A stretch of 52,437 bases of DNA from Acaryochloridaceae cyanobacterium SU_2_1 (GTDB taxonomy: Bacteria; Cyanobacteriota; Cyanobacteriia; Thermosynechococcales; Thermosynechococcaceae): positions 1-52,437 of the forward strand of contig JAAUUW010000005.1 of the NCBI GenBank assembly GCA_012030735.1, read 5' to 3'. The notes beneath the pieces were generated by a model. It was not told the DNA's origin. It did no database searches and was given only the letters and a program-made list of their open reading frames with translations. Shown here piece after piece: positions 1 through 9,360 of the stretch. Positions within the stretch are counted from its first letter, which is position 1, and each line of letters starts with the position of its first letter. The position numbers and the translations under genes are program-made.

Positions 1-507
1 GCTGTGGAGAGTCAGCCTCTCTTGAACCAGCTTCAGGCTCGTGTCGATCACTGTCGGCAAAGAAGTCAAGGAATCAGCCAAAAGCCAAGGGTAGGTTGCT
101 TGGAATGGACAGATCCGTTAATGGGTGCTGGTAATTGGGTACCTGAACTGGTCAGTTTGGCTGGGGGAGAAAATGCTTGGGGTAAGGTGGGTGAGCATTC
201 TGATTGGTTAACCTGGGAACAACTGCTGATTACAGATCCGGATGTGATTGTCTGTATGCCCTGTGGGTTTGACCTGAATCAGACTCAGGAAGCTGTGCGA
301 GATTTAGCAGCTGCCCATCCATTGAGCTGGCAAAGTTTACAAGCCGTCCAGGCCGGGCAGGTTTATCTTACGGATAGCAATCAGTATTTCAATCGGCCTG
401 GGCCCAGATTGGTGGATTCCCTCGAGCTGTTGGCTGAAATTATGCATCCAGAGTTATTTAAACCGGTTTATGCTAGCCGAGGTTGGCAAAGGTTCAGCGG
501 ATCATGA
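1..507 (+). CDS. Cobalamin-type periplasmic substrate-binding protein, C-terminal part (5' end outside window)
   Basis: The reading frame is open from the first base and stops at 505-507, so about 168 C-terminal codons are present. The stretch with GCLEWTDPLMGAGNWVPEL followed by AGGEN is characteristic of the BtuF-like (periplasmic binding protein type 2) family annotated as cobalamin-binding proteins. Known members capture a corrinoid or related ligand outside the inner membrane for an ABC importer. The later part (DPDVIVCMPCGF, then a segment ending in LAEIMHPELF) matches the C-terminal lobe. No transporter gene is visible; the next gene is a protein kinase whose ATG overlaps this stop (ATGA at 504-507), suggesting co-transcription. 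The ligand is inferred from family resemblance only. Confidence 0.75.
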   Translation, partial: AVESQPLLNQLQARVDHCRQRSQGISQKPRVGCLEWTDPLMGAGNWVPELVSLAGGENAWGKVGEHSDWLTWEQLLITDPDVIVCMPCGFDLNQTQEAVRDLAAAHPLSWQSLQAVQAGQVYLTDSNQYFNRPGPRLVDSLELLAEIMHPELFKPVYASRGWQRFSGS

Positions 508-2141
508 TTGGTCAAATTCTGGATGGACGCTATGAGGTGTTGCGCACCCTGGGGATGGGTGGCTTTAGCCAAACCTTTGTCGCGGCGGATATCCGTCGAC
601 CGGGTCGACCCTTATGTGTGGTTAAGCATTTACAGCCCGCCAGTAGCCAGCCTGATTTTTGCAAGTGGCCCGCCGTTTGTTTCACAGTGAGGCCGAAACC
701 CTAGAACGCCTTGGACATCATGATCAAATTCCTCGGTTGCTCGCTTTTTTTGAGCAGGATCGAGAGTTCTTTTTAGTGCAAGAACTAGTGGAGGGTTCGC
801 CCTTAAGCGAAGAGTTGGTGAGGGGTCAATGTTGGCCAGAATCACGGGCGATCGCAATGCTCTTAGATCTCCTTCGTCTCTTAGTCTTTATCCATAGTCA
901 AGGCGTCATTCACCGCGATATCAAACCCGATAACATTATCCGACGCCGCCTAGATCAAAAGCTGGTCTTGGTCGATTTTGGCTCGGTAAAACAAATTAGA
1001 GCCCAAACATTAATGGCGGATCAAACCGTCAACGCCACCGTTGCTATTGGCACCCCTGGTTATATGTCTAGTGAGCAAAGCCAAGGGAAGCCGAGGGCGA
1101 ATAGTGATCTCTACTCCTTGGGAATGGTAGGCATTCAGGCCGTTACAGGACTTTTGCCAATCCAGTTACAAGAAGATGTAGATGGCGAAATTATTTGGCA
1201 AGATCAGGCTCAAGTCAGTCCAGGCTTAGCGCTGTTTTTAACCCAAATGGTACGGCCCTATTTCAAATTGCGCTATCAGAGCGCCCAAGAGGCCTTGCAA
1301 GTGTTAGAGCAAATTGTTGCTCAGGCCCAAAGGAGAAACCCTACCGCTTCCTAAGCGTAGGGCAACCGTCTCAGCAAGCGTCTCACTCAACGTGGACTCT
1401 ACTTCTTCTGCCCTTTTCCCGACCCAAGTGGTGGCCCCCCCAGTCCGAGCGCCTCAGCAACTAGCGCCGCCAGCCCCTCGATCTGTCCAGAGGAGCAAAA
1501 GCTCAGGACTCACTCCTTGGTTTGCCGGTTTGGGAGCGATGATTATGGCCTTTGGGCTAGGCATGGCAGCCCTCAGCTATTTTGGCTTAACCCAGGATCT
1601 GCTGCCTTGGTTGACCTCTAAGCCAGCCGTGGTGGTTGATGACAGCCCTGCCCAGCTCGCAGAGGCCAGACAAATAGCCAGCCGCTCCGGAAACTTGGGA
1701 GAAGCAATTGCTCTAGCGCAACAAATTCGGCCCGGGAGCCAAGCTGCTGCTGAAGCTCAAACCCAAATTAATCAGTGGCAGCAGCAATGGCAAGCCCAGC
1801 AAGATCTCTTCCAAAAAGCCAAAGCAGCCTTCGATGCCCAGCAATGGTATAGCGCTCGAGATTTAGCCTATCGTCTACCGCGTAATCCTTATTGGGATCG
1901 GCAGGCTGACAGCCTTTACTTAGCAGCCAAGCGTAAAATTGCCGATATCGAACTGGCTCCACCATCTCCCACTGTTACAACTGAACCAACGCCCATAGAA
2001 ACAACCGAGCCAACACCTACAATTACAATTACTCCATCCCCTGACCCCACATCTGCTCCATCCTCGAACCCATCGCCTAGCCCCAGCCCATCGCCGCTAC
2101 CGACGACCACTCCTCCTCCTTCACCCTCGGCGGGTAACTAG
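504..2141 (+). CDS. Serine/threonine protein kinase with C-terminal membrane anchor (two frame breaks)
   Basis: A eukaryotic-type (Hanks) kinase. The N-lobe has the glycine loop (GMGGFSQTF, residues ~17-25) and the VVK lysine. The catalytic loop is HRDIKPDN (~136), the metal-binding motif is DFGS (~155), and the activation segment contains GTPGYMSSEQ. A hydrophobic span (AGLGAMIMAFGLGMAALSYF, near nt 1520-1600) should anchor the kinase in the membrane, followed by a Gln/Ala-rich helical region and a Pro/Ser/Thr-rich tail. The frame breaks twice. At 656-660 a run of five T appears to lack one T, joining QPDF to LQVARRLFHSEAE. Between ~1320 and 1352 one extra base (or two missing) is needed to enter the TM-containing tail; the exact site cannot be fixed. 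Start ATG 504 overlaps the stop of the upstream binding protein. Substrates are unknown. Confidence 0.85.
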
Positions 2142-2374
2142 CTCTGAATTGGCTAGAGTTAGCTGACCAATGCACCATCAAGTTCTGAGACAGAAATCTT
2201 TGAGGGGCTAGCAAACTGGCAGTCTTGAGGCTCTCATAGCGCTTCTGAACAGGCGCCTCGTGATCGACTGTTCGGGAATATCCATTTTTTTGGGGTATCG
2301 CTTTCAGCCTCAGACCAACCCGGCCCATGGCAGAGGACTCGCTAACCTGCCATATTCAGGCTTCCAAGAATCGC

Positions 2375-2380
2375 TATAAT
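2375..2380 (+). promoter_or_regulatory. Candidate -10 box upstream of trpC
   Basis: A perfect TATAAT lies 30 bases before the trpC ATG. No convincing -35 hexamer is seen at 16-18 bases upstream, so this is only a plausible vegetative promoter with a very short leader. No trp leader peptide or attenuator is visible. Confidence 0.4.
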
Positions 2381-2409
2381 GATTGGGCCATCTTTGTTCC
2401 TGTGATTCC

Positions 2410-3337
2410 ATGCAAATTCGCCGTCGGCCTCCCAGCCTGGCTATTAATGTTCAGGTATTGCAATTCAAAATCAAAACACCGGAGGATCAACCCCGCAATA
2501 TTCTGGAAAAAATTGTCTGGTTCAAAGAGCTAGAAGTCACTCAAATGCGAGAGAGCTTACCCTTAGCTAAGCTGCAAAAGCAGGTGGAAAGCTGCCCTCC
2601 CCCCCTTGACTTTCTGGCTGCCTTGCGAGCTGGCAAAACCCAACCAGCCCTGATCGCCGAAGTTAAAAAAGCCTCTCCGAGCAAAGGGGTATTACGGGCT
2701 GATTTTGATCCAGTCATCATTGCCCAGGCCTATGAGGAAGCTGGTGCCTCCTGCTTATCCGTCCTCACAGACAAAGAATTTTTTCAAGGCAGTTTTGACT
2801 CTTTACAGCAGATCCGGGCTGCCGTCAGCCTGCCCTTGCTCTGCAAAGAATTTATTATCTATCCCTATCAAATTTATTTAGCGCGGGCGCGAGGTGCCGA
2901 TGCCGTACTCTTGATTACCGCTATCTTGAGTGATCAAGATCTCACTTATTTTTAAAAATCATTCAAGCTATGGGTATGGTTGCTTTAGTTGAAGTGCATA
3001 CCCAAGCAGAACTCGATCGGGTGATCCAGCTCCCTGGGGTGGCCCTCGTGGGGATCAATAATCGAAATCTGGAAACCTTCGGGGTCGACCTGCAAGTCAC
3101 CTGTGATCTATTGGCCCAGTCTAGACAGTCCCTAGCGATCGCAACATCTTGGTGGTCAGTGAATCGGGTCTCCACACCGCTGAGGATGTAGCTCAAGTCA
3201 AAGCAGCAGGTGCAAAAGCTATCTTAGTGGGAGAGTCTTTAATTCGGGATACTGATGATCAAGCCTCGTCTTGTAGCGAGCCAGATCGAATGCGAGCTAA
3301 AATCTCAGCTCTTTTTTCAGGGTTTTCTCCAGCCTAG
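2410..3337 (+). CDS. trpC: Indole-3-glycerol phosphate synthase (two frame breaks)
   Basis: TrpC closes the indole ring of 1-(2-carboxyphenylamino)-1-deoxyribulose 5-phosphate in tryptophan synthesis. The ATG at 2410 gives the N-terminus typical of cyanobacterial TrpC ([27 protein letters not shown]). Active-site blocks are all visible: [25 protein letters not shown] (CKEF where CKDF is usual), [24 protein letters not shown] and [12 protein letters not shown]. The frame is broken at 2949-2953, where TTTTT needs a sixth T to read [18 protein letters not shown]. It breaks again at ~3143-3148, where one base is missing between AIAT and ILVVSESG. With both repaired the protein is about 309 residues, normal for the family. 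A tryptophan gene broken twice by one-base losses is more likely sequence error than decay. The last ~30 residues are less conserved than I expect. Confidence 0.9.
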
Positions 3338-3430
3338 CAAAACATCGCTATCCGTGGCGGGAATTCACTCGTTTTTTAGGTTCTAAGGCGACTGAGCTTT
3401 TATCTAATCCCTATTGTTGTTAGGTTGACC

Positions 3431-3673
3431 ATGGGCATTGTGCCTCTTCCCTCTCATATTCACTACGAACTTCTTCTGCAAATTTTAGAGCGGCAGACCT
3501 TACCTGCTTTAAGGCCAACCTCCGATGAATATATTCAGGCGCAACAAGTGGTTGTTTTACTGCGTAAGGCCCTGACCCATCAGAAGAGCTTGGAAGCTGA
3601 ATGTATCCGTGCTGATCGGCGAGTAGAGCATCGCTGGTCCTTAAATGGAGCCTTACCCTCCTCGGCTGATTAA
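3431..3673 (+). CDS. DUF5340 family protein
   Basis: An 80-residue soluble protein beginning MGIVPLPSHIHYELLLQILERQT, which I recognise as the cyanobacterial DUF5340 family; function unknown. ATG 3431 is preferred; an in-frame TTG lies two codons upstream. The protein is predicted helical, charged and without membrane segments. It follows trpC on the same strand after about 90 bases. The stop codon is the first element of a 9-bp inverted repeat, annotated separately. Confidence 0.75.
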   Translation: MGIVPLPSHIHYELLLQILERQTLPALRPTSDEYIQAQQVVVLLRKALTHQKSLEAECIRADRRVEHRWSLNGALPSSAD

Positions 3674-3696
3674 ATGAGCAGCCCGGCGCTCATTTA
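3671..3696 (+). terminator. Inverted repeat at the end of the DUF5340 gene, possible weak terminator
   Basis: Perfect 9-bp arms TAAATGAGC and GCTCATTTA flank an 8-base loop, and the left arm contains the stop codon. No T tract follows, so it may be a transcript-stabilising hairpin rather than an intrinsic terminator. Confidence 0.4.
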
Positions 3697-3802
3697 GCAT
3701 AGAAGGTTAAGAAAAGCCGGAAGAGATACCAGCGCGAGTGAAATCGGCTGGTAAACTGGTGCGAAGGGTTGGGCAAAGTAGATAGCGAAAGGGGACCCTC
3801 TT

Positions 3803-5085
3803 TTGGCAGAGCAACTAGAGATCAATTGGGCCAATCAAGGTGCAGGAGAAGCCCGCGATCAAAACCAATCTTCCCTAGGCCCACAATCCTGGTCACAGCC
3901 CTCTCCCTCAGAGCCAGAATTCGCCTCCCAAAATCTAGGCAATCCGATCGTATCAGACCCGCCAGAGTCGAACTTTCTCGAGGGCTTGGCTCCAGTCCAT
4001 GCCTTGCTGACAGAGGGGGAGTTGATCTCAGGGAGGGAAGGGCCAGAGGATATCGATGATTCAGCTCGTTCTCGAATCCGGCTTTTAGAACAAGCACTAG
4101 AACAATGTCAGATATATATCGATGAATTAAAATGCCAGCTGATGGAACAGGCGTTTTTGGAAGAGCAACTGGCGACGACCGAGGAATTCTCGCATATTCA
4201 AAAACAGGCTGTTTTGGCCTTGCAAGCACAGCTCGCCAATCGCCACCCCTTACAAGAAAAACTCGCCACCCTAGAACAAACCAAACTCAACTTGAAGGAA
4301 CGGCTCGCCCAACGCGATGCAGATTTGCAGTTTAAGACTGCCCAATTGCAACAGCTGAGCGCTCAAGCAGAAGAAGAGCAACTAGCGATTAAGCAATTGC
4401 AAGAGCAAACTGATCGCCTATCGAGGCAGGTTAAATCAGCCCAAGATATGGCTGTCCATGAGACCCAACAGCGTATTATTGCCCAAACCACAGCAGAACG
4501 GCTACGCACTCAGTTGCGCGATCGCGACGCCAGTCTTCAAACCCTTGAAAATCAATTACAGCAAGCTCAAGATAGCTGTGCCCAGCAAGCAGAAATCATT
4601 GCCTCTGTGCAAATTGCGGGTCAGTCTGACTCCCATAAAAATCAAGCCATTCAGGGTTTAAGTGCCAGCTTGTTGCGGACTCAAACTAAATACGGGATCT
4701 AGAGGGGCAGCTATCTAATCAATCCGTTGTCCAAGCTCAATTTCAACATTCCACCCAAGAATATGCGGAAAAAGCCCAGTTTTTTCAAACCCGTGCTGAG
4801 GATCTAGAACAGCAGGTGGCAGAGATGCAAGAGCAAATCTTGCATCAGGCCCAACAGGCTAGTGAGTATGAAACGGCGGTGCAGCATTGGAAAGATCGTT
4901 CTGCCAAGGCTGAGAGAACGATGGTGCAGATGAAGCAGGTACTCGAACATTTATTGTGTGATCGCAAAGATCCCACCACGCCTCTGCCCTCCCAAGTGGA
5001 TGCTGCAATCTCAGAACTTTCCAAAACTTACCTCCCTGATTCCCTAGAGCTGACTCAGGCACAGCACGCAGGAACATCAAACTAG
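3803..5085 (+). CDS. Long coiled-coil protein of unknown function (one frame break)
   Basis: After an acidic, Pro/Ser-rich N-terminus of ~85 residues, the protein is almost entirely heptad-like coiled coil rich in Gln, Glu, Leu and Ala (about residues 90-390). There is no signal peptide or membrane segment. The frame breaks at 4688-4690: AAA needs a fourth A to read LRTQTKIRDLEGQLSNQ and continue to the stop at 5085, giving about 427 residues. The start is probably the TTG at 3803, which has a GGGGA about ten bases upstream; no better ATG precedes the conserved helical part. It lies between DUF5340 and purN on the same strand. A structural or scaffolding role is guesswork. Confidence 0.7.
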
Positions 5086-5209
5086 ATCTCCCCGCCCTCT
5101 TACATCGATGGCGTAATACAAAGCTATAAGAAGTAGGGCCTTGATGGCTGACCGATTGATCGCTACAGTGAAGATCAAGCTTGATTAACCACCCTTAAAC
5201 CCGCCTGTT

Positions 5210-5896
5210 TTGTCATCCCTTCACGACTTACCCCCCACTGACTACAGCTTAATCTCACCCCTCGAGATCGATCCGTTGGTCTATGATCCAGCCTTGCCCC
5301 GTCTGAAGCTGGGGTTAATGGCCTCGGGGAGGGGGAGCAACTTTGTGGCCATTGCCGATGCCATCGCTCAAAAAAATCTTCCCGCCCAAATTCAAGTCCT
5401 GATCTATAACAATCCCGAGGCCAAGGTTGCTCAACATGCCCAAGCGCGTGCCATTCCCTGCCGCTTACTCAATCATCGCCACTATCCCCATCGTGAGGAA
5501 TTCGACCAGACAATCGTCGAAACCTTACAATCCTTTGATGTGGAATGGGTGATCATGGTGGGCTGGATGCGCCGTGCCACTCAGGTGCTGGTCAATGCCT
5601 TTCCCGATCACATCCTTAATATTCATCCGAGCCTATTGCCCAGCTTTCCCGGCCTGCATGCCATCGAGCAAGCTCTCAACCATTCTGTAAAAATTTCTGG
5701 CTGTACCGTGCATTTGGTGCGCTTAGAGGTCGATAGTGGACCCATCTTAATGCAAGCTGCAGTACCGATCTGCCCTCATGATACCGCCGATAGCTTGCAT
5801 GCTCGGATCCAACAGCAGGAGCATCGGATTATCGTTGCTACCATTGCTCAACTTGCTCATCAGCCTCCTACGGCTACACCAGCCAGACCCCAATAA
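5210..5896 (+). CDS. purN: Phosphoribosylglycinamide formyltransferase (10-formyl-THF dependent)
   Basis: PurN transfers a formyl group to GAR, the third step of de novo purine synthesis. The frame is intact at 228 residues. Visible motifs are the phosphate-binding ASGRGSNF loop (~residue 39), the catalytic Asn-His of NIHPSLLPSFPG, and the CTVHLVRLEVDSGPIL segment containing the catalytic Asp. An N-terminal extension of ~30 residues precedes the Rossmann-like domain, as in other cyanobacterial PurN proteins. The start is taken as TTG 5210; a later start is possible but would trim only the extension. Confidence 0.93.
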   Translation: MSSLHDLPPTDYSLISPLEIDPLVYDPALPRLKLGLMASGRGSNFVAIADAIAQKNLPAQIQVLIYNNPEAKVAQHAQARAIPCRLLNHRHYPHREEFDQTIVETLQSFDVEWVIMVGWMRRATQVLVNAFPDHILNIHPSLLPSFPGLHAIEQALNHSVKISGCTVHLVRLEVDSGPILMQAAVPICPHDTADSLHARIQQQEHRIIVATIAQLAHQPPTATPARPQ

Positions 5897-6050
5897 TGAT
5901 CGCTCCCTAGCTATCTTAGACCTTGAATCTCAATCCATGAGAACGGCAAGGTAGCAGTGAATTTTTATTTTTAATTTAAATGGATAAAAATAGCGAATTT
6001 AATATCCCATTCGCTACAATGAACCAAGGGGAGCTTACTCAGTTTGCGGC

Positions 6051-6839
6051 ATGGAAGTAAGACTGCAAAAATTGTTGTCCCAATGGGGAATTGCTTCTCG
6101 CCGACAGGCAGAAGAATTGATAACAAAGGGCCAAGTTCAGCTTAATGGTCATCCTGCCTGTTTGGGTCAAAAAGCAGACCCAGAAATCGATCAAATCAGA
6201 GTCAAGGGGCAATTATGTAATCCTGTTCAACCTCCTCAGCACAGCTACTGGCTATTACACAAACCCAAAGGAGTGGTGTCGACCTGTAGAGATCCGAGAA
6301 ATCGGCCCACGGTTCTTGATTTACTCTCATCCATCCATCGACAGGGACTCCATCCCGTAGGTCGTCTTGATGCTAGCTCTACGGGTGCCCTAATATTGAC
6401 CAATGATGGTGAATTTACCTTTAGATTGACTCATCCCAGGTTTCATGTGCCCAAGACCTACCAAGTCTGTTTGCAAGGCAACCCATCGACAACTGCTTTA
6501 CAGCAATGGAGACAAGGTCTTGAATTAGATGGCAAACAGACTCAACCCGCCCAAATTAGGATTGTAAAACCTTACCAAAGGACTACCGATTCCACAGAAA
6601 TAGAAGTTATTCTACAAGAAGGTAAAAATCGGCAAATTCGACGGATTGCAGAGCAACTAGGCTATCCAGTTCGGCAACTACACCGGACTCACATTGGCTC
6701 AGTGGCCTTGCAGTCTCCCTCTTGTCGAGCCTTACCGGTGGGGCAGTATCGGCCCCTTGCTCCCGCTGAAATTGATCATTTATGGCGCATCACCGACAAA
6801 AAGAGCCGCGCCTGCTCTAGAAGGAGTACCCTCTCATGA
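6051..6839 (+). CDS. RsuA/RluB-family 16S/23S rRNA pseudouridine synthase
   Basis: An N-terminal S4 RNA-binding domain (VRLQKLLSQWGIASRRQAEELI, residues 3-60) is followed by the pseudouridine synthase domain with catalytic Asp in GRLDASSTGALILTNDG (~residue 106) and the closing KNRQIRRIAEQLGYPV motif. It isomerises specific uridines in ribosomal RNA. The exact target (RsuA-, RluB- or RluE-like) cannot be settled from motifs. 262 residues, intact. The stop overlaps the rodZ start (ATGA at 6836-6839), implying translational coupling. Confidence 0.92.
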   Translation: MEVRLQKLLSQWGIASRRQAEELITKGQVQLNGHPACLGQKADPEIDQIRVKGQLCNPVQPPQHSYWLLHKPKGVVSTCRDPRNRPTVLDLLSSIHRQGLHPVGRLDASSTGALILTNDGEFTFRLTHPRFHVPKTYQVCLQGNPSTTALQQWRQGLELDGKQTQPAQIRIVKPYQRTTDSTEIEVILQEGKNRQIRRIAEQLGYPVRQLHRTHIGSVALQSPSCRALPVGQYRPLAPAEIDHLWRITDKKSRACSRRSTLS

Positions 6840-7732
6840 AATCTCTCAAGGTTGAGCCAGCTAAAGCTCAGCATTTAACCGAAATTGGTGCTCAGTTGCG
6901 TACAGCCCGAGAGCAGGGAGAGATTTCCTTAGACGAAATTTCTGCTAAAACCATGATTCCAACGCGTTTGTTGGTGGCGATTGAGTCTGGACAAGCGGAT
7001 TTGTTGCCCGAAGCTATTTACACCAAGGGCTTTATTCGCCGTTTTGCGGATAGCTTGGGTCTCAATGGGGATCAGTTGGCCGAAAAGGTTTGCCGGGCCA
7101 AGCGATGAAGAACTCTTGGCCGAAACCGAGGATCGCAAAAAACGCCAGAGAAGATCCTTCAGCTTTAGGGGGACTATTCGTCCTGTACATTTATACCTTT
7201 TGTATGTTGTTTTAATTGTAGGTGCGGGGGTTGGCCTTTCCTACATGACCAATCAATCAGCCTTGACCTTTGAAACGACTTCTGCACCAAAGACAGGGAC
7301 ACCAAAAACAGAGGCTAAGAATAAAGTTGCACCTGCCCAGAAGGATGCGATCGCCAAGAACTCTCAACCCACTTCGACTAATAATTCCATCCCAGCTGCT
7401 TCGCCCAACCCAGCTAATCCGGTCCAGTCTGTAAGCAACTCATCAGATCCCACAGAAACGGCTGCTCAGCCAACGACCGTTAAGGTTGACTTGAGTATCA
7501 AGCAAGAATCTTGGATCGAAATTGTGGTCGATGGCAAGGTTGATTATGCTGGATTGCTCTCACCTGGAACGAATAAACCGTTGTTGCCAAGGAACAACTT
7601 GTCATTCGAGCGGGTAATGCCGGTGGGGTGATGGTTGCTGTTGATAACAAACCGGCTAAGCAAATGGGTCAATCAGGATCTATTGAAGAGCTGATTTTGA
7701 AACCCGAGTCCTTGGCTTTGCAGCCAATTTAA
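6836..7732 (+). CDS. rodZ: RodZ-like HTH/transmembrane cytoskeletal protein (two frame breaks)
   Basis: The domain order is that of RodZ: a cytoplasmic helix-turn-helix (QLRTAREQGEISLDEISAKT through YTKGFIRRFADSLGL, residues ~20-85), one membrane span (YLLYVVLIVGAGVGLSYM), a Pro/Ser/Thr-rich linker and a C-terminal beta domain (WIEIVVDGK, VIRAGNAGGVMVAVDN). Family members link MreB to the membrane and shape the cell. Two one-base breaks interrupt it. At 7087-7088 GG should be G, giving AEKFAGPSDEELLAE. At 7589-7590 AA should be AAA, giving KEQLVIRAGNAGG and continuing to TAA 7730-7732. The repaired length is ~298 residues. The breaks are of opposite sign, which argues against ordinary decay. 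Confidence 0.85.
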
Positions 7733-7957
7733 GAGCAGCCGACCAATGATTGAGGCCCTCACTCCAAACCACAGACAGAGTAAGCCTCTCTATACTCTGC
7801 TTATCTTCAAGCTTCTCTGCCTATCCTCTAGCTATTCCTGAGATCTGCTTCCGGGGCAAGGGGAATGTTGCTATCGGATGCTGGCAGCTTGATCTCTTTG
7901 TCGATTTTTATCTAGGCAGAATAGGCTCTAAACTGGATGAGTGAAATAAGGGCCTGA

Positions 7958-8494
7958 ATGTTGATGGATAAAGCCGACCTAGCAAAAGCGATTTACCAAA
8001 CGTCCCATATCACAGGTGAGTTTCTGTTGAGATCGGGCCAAGTCAGCCAAGAATATTTTGACAAGTATTTGTTTGAGGCAGATCCGAATTTATTGCGGGC
8101 GATCGCAACTCACTTGACACCCCTAGTACCCCCAGGTATTGATGCTTTAGCGGGTTTAGAAATGGGCGGCATCCCCGTCGTTACCCTATTGTCTCAATTG
8201 ACGGGACATCCGGCCTTATTTGTCCGTAAAGCAGCCAAATCCTACGGCACTTGCAAATTAGCCGAGGGGGGAGACCTCCAGGGTAAACATCTGGTGATTA
8301 TTGAAGATGTTGTCACCTCGGGTGGACAGATCAATCTCTCGGTCGAGGCATTGCGACAGTTAGGGGCAAAGGTCACCGATGTTTTATGTGTGATTGATCG
8401 AGAGGCAGGCGGGGTTGAAAACTTGGCTGCCGCTGACTTAAGGCTGCATGCTTTATTTACGATGTCCGAACTCAAGCAATCCCTGGCAGCGTAA
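7958..8494 (+). CDS. pyrE: Orotate phosphoribosyltransferase
   Basis: PyrE joins orotate to PRPP to make OMP in pyrimidine synthesis. The frame is intact at 178 residues. The PRPP-binding loop VIIEDVVTSGGQ (~residue 110) is present, as is GLEMGGIPVVTLL and the FVRKAAKSYGT catalytic-loop region. ATG 7958 is chosen; ATG 7964 is also possible. The nuclease gene follows within four bases, so they may share a transcript. Confidence 0.93.
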   Translation: MLMDKADLAKAIYQTSHITGEFLLRSGQVSQEYFDKYLFEADPNLLRAIATHLTPLVPPGIDALAGLEMGGIPVVTLLSQLTGHPALFVRKAAKSYGTCKLAEGGDLQGKHLVIIEDVVTSGGQINLSVEALRQLGAKVTDVLCVIDREAGGVENLAAADLRLHALFTMSELKQSLAA

Positions 8495-8497
8495 GCC

Positions 8498-9360
8498 TTG
8501 AGACGAATTGCACCCATCAAACTGGCTCTGCGATGGCTGAGGCTAGCCCAAGGGATCGGCCTTGGACTGGCTTTGGGATTGCTGACTGGCTGTAGTTTCT
8601 TTCAGCCCCTCTGGCATGCTCCTGTTGATCATCTTGCCCTAGGCAATCCCAGTCAAGCAAGGGCTGTGTTGGCAAACCCTCAAAATTATTTGCTAAAAAA
8701 GCCTCAATATGTGTTGTCCTATAACCGCAAAAAGGTATTTCGAACTGGGTCAGTTGGCAATTAGATCGAAGTTGGCTAGGGACTGTAGAGCGCCAGAATA
8801 CGTTTCGGGTGGATGAGAGTCTGCCCTCCAACTGGTACCAAGTCAGCCCCTTAGACTATAGCCGCAGTGGCTATGATCGCGGCCATCTGATCCCCTCAGC
8901 CGATCGCACCAACAGCGAGGCCAATAACTCCGCCACTTTTTTGATGACCAATATTGTCCCCCAAACCCGAGACAATAACCGAGGGCCTTGGGCCGAATTA
9001 GAACAATATTGTCGAGAGCTGGTCTATGGGGGTAAGGAGCTGTTCATTATGGCAGGGGGCTATGGCGAAAAACCTGCGATCGCAAAGGGTAAAGTTATTC
9101 CTCCCCAACAACTCTGGAAGATTATTGTCGTTACCCCTGAGACAACCCTAGGCGTTGAAGGCATCGTCGCCAAAACCCGCGTGATCGCCGTCGATATGCC
9201 CAATCAATCCGGTATTGAAAAGATCCCTTGGCAGCACTATAAGGTCTCTATCGATCAGCTAGAGGCAAAAACAGGTTTTAATTTTTTATCAAAGCTGCCT
9301 CAATCTCTACAACAGAGTCTGGAAAGCCAGGTTGATGGACAAAAAAGCCCTCTTAAGTAG
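8498..9360 (+). CDS. DNA/RNA non-specific endonuclease, NucA type, lipoprotein signal (one frame break)
   Basis: A secreted nuclease of the NucA/EndoG beta-beta-alpha-metal family. The catalytic DRGHLIPSADRT motif and the metal-binding Asn stretch FLMTNIVPQTRDNNRGPW are textbook. The N-terminus has a hydrophobic signal with lipobox LLTGC, so the enzyme is probably a lipid-anchored exported protein. The frame breaks at 8734-8735, where GG should be GGG to read RKKGISNWVSWQLDRSWLG. The start is likely TTG 8498, four bases after the pyrE stop; no strong ribosome-binding site is seen. The 3' end overlaps the convergent ubiD stop by eight bases. Confidence 0.9.

Noticed and set aside
2410-3337. 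Programmed ribosomal frameshifting in trpC or hisF
   Set aside because: No slippery heptamer plus downstream pseudoknot was seen, and these genes are not known to be shifted; the window-wide pattern fits base-calling error.
7750-7944. 64-residue + strand frame between rodZ and pyrE
   Set aside because: No ribosome-binding site, low-complexity Ser/Leu composition and no recognised family.
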